Below are positions 4,929-6,500 of a DNA stretch of 6,500 nucleotides, one piece after another. This DNA comes from Chloroflexota bacterium (GTDB lineage: Bacteria > Chloroflexota > Anaerolineae > Promineifilales > Promineifilaceae): the NCBI GenBank assembly GCA_008501785.1, contig QQUD01000125.1:1-6500 (forward strand), read 5' to 3'. The position numbers and the translations under genes are program-made. Position 1 is the first letter of the stretch. Each line of letters opens with the position of its first letter. A model generated the notes under the pieces. The model was given only the letters and a program-made list of their open reading frames with translations. It was not told the origin of the DNA and searched no databases.

Positions 4929-6500
4929 TATCGTCTAGCTGCGGCGCATCGCCTACAAAATCGTAAACGGCCGTTATCACCTTATTCTCAATCATATCTA
5001 TAGACCGATCAATATTGGCCCGCGTTATCGATTGCAACTTTGCTTCACTAAAATAATCTTGCTCCTCATCTTCAGCCTCCACCACCCCATCCGTATACAT
5101 CACCAATAATTCACCGGGCTTGATGGTGATTTGACCATGTTCCCACGGCACATCTTCAAAAATGCCAATCGGCAATGCCGTGCGTGTCAGCAGTCGCTCT
5201 TTTTCACCATTCGGTGATTGCAAATAGGGTGGATTATGTCCTGCATTGCAATAGGTGAGCACCCCCGTTTCAGGGTCCAAAATGCCGTAAAAAACCGTGG
5301 CAAACAGATCACTGGTTGTGTCTTTCAAAATGCGTAGATTGGCAGCAGCTAATGCTTTTTCCGGCTCATGCTCAAATTCTGTAGCAAAAGTGCGAATCAA
5401 GGTACGGCTCAACGCCATGTAAAGTGCTGCACCCATTCCCTTGTCCGCCACATCTGCCACGATGAGACCTAAACGGCCGTTTCCCAACGAAATAAAATCA
5501 TAAAAATCACCAGACGTCTCCCTCGCTGGTTCCAACGTCACCGCCAACTGCCACCCCGAAAGCTGCGGTAATTCTTGGGGCAAAAATGACATTTGAATCT
5601 TGCCCGCAACCGCCAACTCTTGAGAAACTTTCTCATAAGCTAACGCTTGTGCATACACCTCAGCCTGATACGCCTGTTGGTAAACAGCCTCTTCATACGC
5701 TGCTGCCTGCGCATCGAGCGCGGCCTGAAACTGCACGCTCCTTTGCAAACCAGCCCCAATTTGAGCAGCCAAAGCCAACCCCGATTCTTCCCATTGGCGT
5801 ACATCATGTGGCAGTGGACGCATTACGTAAATGCCACCCAAAAGTTGTCCATCGTGCCAAAAAGGAATGAGCAAAGCCTCTAAATCAAACCCAAAATCAA
5901 CCGCTTCAGGCACACCTGGCAGCAATAAATAATCATCGTCACAATCGGCCAATTGCGCCCATGTTTCATCTGGCGTGGGAATCCAGCCTTCCCCCTGCGC
6001 AAAAAGCACATGATCTGGTAGCTGTCGAATTTCGACCCAACCATTTTGAAAAATTTTTGGCACATAGTTTGCCAATAATCGTAGCAGATCAACATCGTCG
6101 GCAGGTTCTTGCAAAATGTCTTGGGCTAACTGCTCTAATTGGTACAACATTTGAGCGCGTTGTTGGGCTGAAACGGCCGTTTTCTGCAACCAATGCCCCA
6201 AATACCCCAACAAAAAAATACCTGCCCAAAACAATAAGAAGCCCCAACTGCCCATCTGCCCAAAAATCACTGCTGCCAAAATGGAAAAAGATTCTGGCAA
6301 AATATAAAATATGAGCACAGCGCGGCTAAATTTGAAAAGCTGCTGCCCCCGATCAAGGAGTGAATTGGAACGGCCGTAACCTTGCACAAAAAAAACAACT
6401 GCCATCACCACCATCACCAAAACAACCCGAGCCATCAGCAATTCTAATGCAAAAACAATATTTGCATTAACAAAACCAATAGTGGGTAAAGCCCCACCCC
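4894..6500 (-). CDS. Membrane-anchored GAF + PP2C (SpoIIE-type) serine/threonine phosphatase, 5' end probably outside the window
   Basis: Residue numbers count from TTG 6441. Hydrophobic helices lie at about 4-20, 41-61 and 66-85, a GAF-like domain at about 115-235, an Ala/Gln/Tyr-rich helical linker at 238-276, then a PP2C/SpoIIE catalytic domain at 277-512. Catalytic landmarks are the QMSFLPQELP entry motif (283-292 region), GDFYD (311-315), VADVADKGMGAAL (328-340), AGHNPP (400-405), YTDGVVEA (449-456) and LDDITLMLL (502-510). The metal-binding aspartates (Asp312, Asp330, Asp451 and Asp503/504) look intact, so an active Mn/Mg-dependent phosphatase is expected. SpoIIE/RsbU-type enzymes usually dephosphorylate anti-sigma-factor antagonists; none is visible nearby. 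No ribosome site precedes TTG 6441 or ATG 6435. The frame stays open for 19 more codons to the edge and includes GFVNANIVFALE, which extends the first hydrophobic helix. The true start is therefore probably beyond 6500. The stop (4896-4894) lies inside the dehydratase gene. Confidence 0.9.
   Translation of the reverse strand, partial: GGALPTIGFVNANIVFALELLMARVVLVMVVMAVVFFVQGYGRSNSLLDRGQQLFKFSRAVLIFYILPESFSILAAVIFGQMGSWGFLLFWAGIFLLGYLGHWLQKTAVSAQQRAQMLYQLEQLAQDILQEPADDVDLLRLLANYVPKIFQNGWVEIRQLPDHVLFAQGEGWIPTPDETWAQLADCDDDYLLLPGVPEAVDFGFDLEALLIPFWHDGQLLGGIYVMRPLPHDVRQWEESGLALAAQIGAGLQRSVQFQAALDAQAAAYEEAVYQQAYQAEVYAQALAYEKVSQELAVAGKIQMSFLPQELPQLSGWQLAVTLEPARETSGDFYDFISLGNGRLGLIVADVADKGMGAALYMALSRTLIRTFATEFEHEPEKALAAANLRILKDTTSDLFATVFYGILDPETGVLTYCNAGHNPPYLQSPNGEKERLLTRTALPIGIFEDVPWEHGQITIKPGELLVMYTDGVVEAEDEEQDYFSEAKLQSITRANIDRSIDMIENKVITAVYDFVGDAPQLDDITLMLLKRESG

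Larger units (their letters stand above)
444..6377. repeat. Seven dispersed copies of palindrome ACGGCCGT (HIP-like)
   Basis: Exact copies lie at 444-451, 1112-1119, 1956-1963, 4967-4974, 5473-5480, 6173-6180 and 6370-6377. Three extend to the 12-base palindrome AAACGGCCGTTT (442-453, 5471-5482, 6171-6182), and 4966-4975 is the 10-base form AACGGCCGTT. A one-mismatch relative, AACGGCCGC, is at 4433-4441. All copies are in coding DNA: three in the ATPase/FGE-like gene and four in the phosphatase gene. They encode NGR, DGR or YGR in four cases and TAV in three. No exact copy lies between 1964 and 4966. Confidence 0.9.

Noticed and set aside
5586..6314. Plus-strand reading frames of 78-117 codons within the phosphatase gene
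   Set aside because: They lie opposite well-conserved GAF/PP2C coding sequence, carry no recognisable motif and have no ribosome sites.

Overview
The window reads as ordinary chromosomal DNA from a free-living bacterium of moderate GC content, most likely a member of the Chloroflexota (Anaerolineae-like). This is an inference from style only. It rests on a membrane ATPase joined through a Thr/Pro-rich linker to a formylglycine-generating-enzyme (FGE)-like domain, on SpoIIE phosphatases with GAF domains, and on stand-alone receivers. No rRNA or other phylogenetic marker is present. Coding density is high and no gene-free stretch exceeds 300 bases.

Layout. Bases 1-244 are intergenic. They hold a perfect 24-bp inverted repeat (26-90), each arm of which is itself a hairpin (REPIN/MITE-like), followed by possible promoter elements. 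Bases 245-2317 (+) encode a 690-residue protein: P-loop ATPase, one membrane helix, Thr/Pro-rich linker, then an FGE-sulfatase fold that lacks the catalytic cysteine pair. After a 155-base gap with a fair sigma70-type promoter comes a tight plus-strand cluster: a Trm112-like small protein (2473-2730), a stand-alone receiver (2760-3125), a tandem-GNAT-like acetyltransferase (3126-3968) and a PLP-dependent threonine/serine dehydratase or serine racemase (3969-4928). The last three genes are joined stop-to-start with no spacer. On the minus strand, a membrane-anchored GAF/PP2C (SpoIIE) phosphatase runs from 4894 to the right edge, where its reading frame is still open. It overlaps the 3' end of the dehydratase by 35 bases.

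How the genes may work together. The receiver, the PP2C phosphatase and the ATPase/FGE-like membrane protein are all signalling or regulatory types. The GNAT and dehydratase are small-molecule enzymes. Only the four-gene plus-strand cluster has sequence support for co-expression, and no shared pathway can be shown.

The most striking feature is not a gene. The 8-bp palindrome ACGGCCGT, usually extended to AACGGCCGTT or AAACGGCCGTTT, occurs seven times where about 0.1 would be expected by chance. All copies are inside coding sequence and they fall in two different reading frames. This resembles the HIP1 phenomenon of cyanobacteria but uses a different word. I see no CRISPR array, transposase, phage module or recognisable defence operon.
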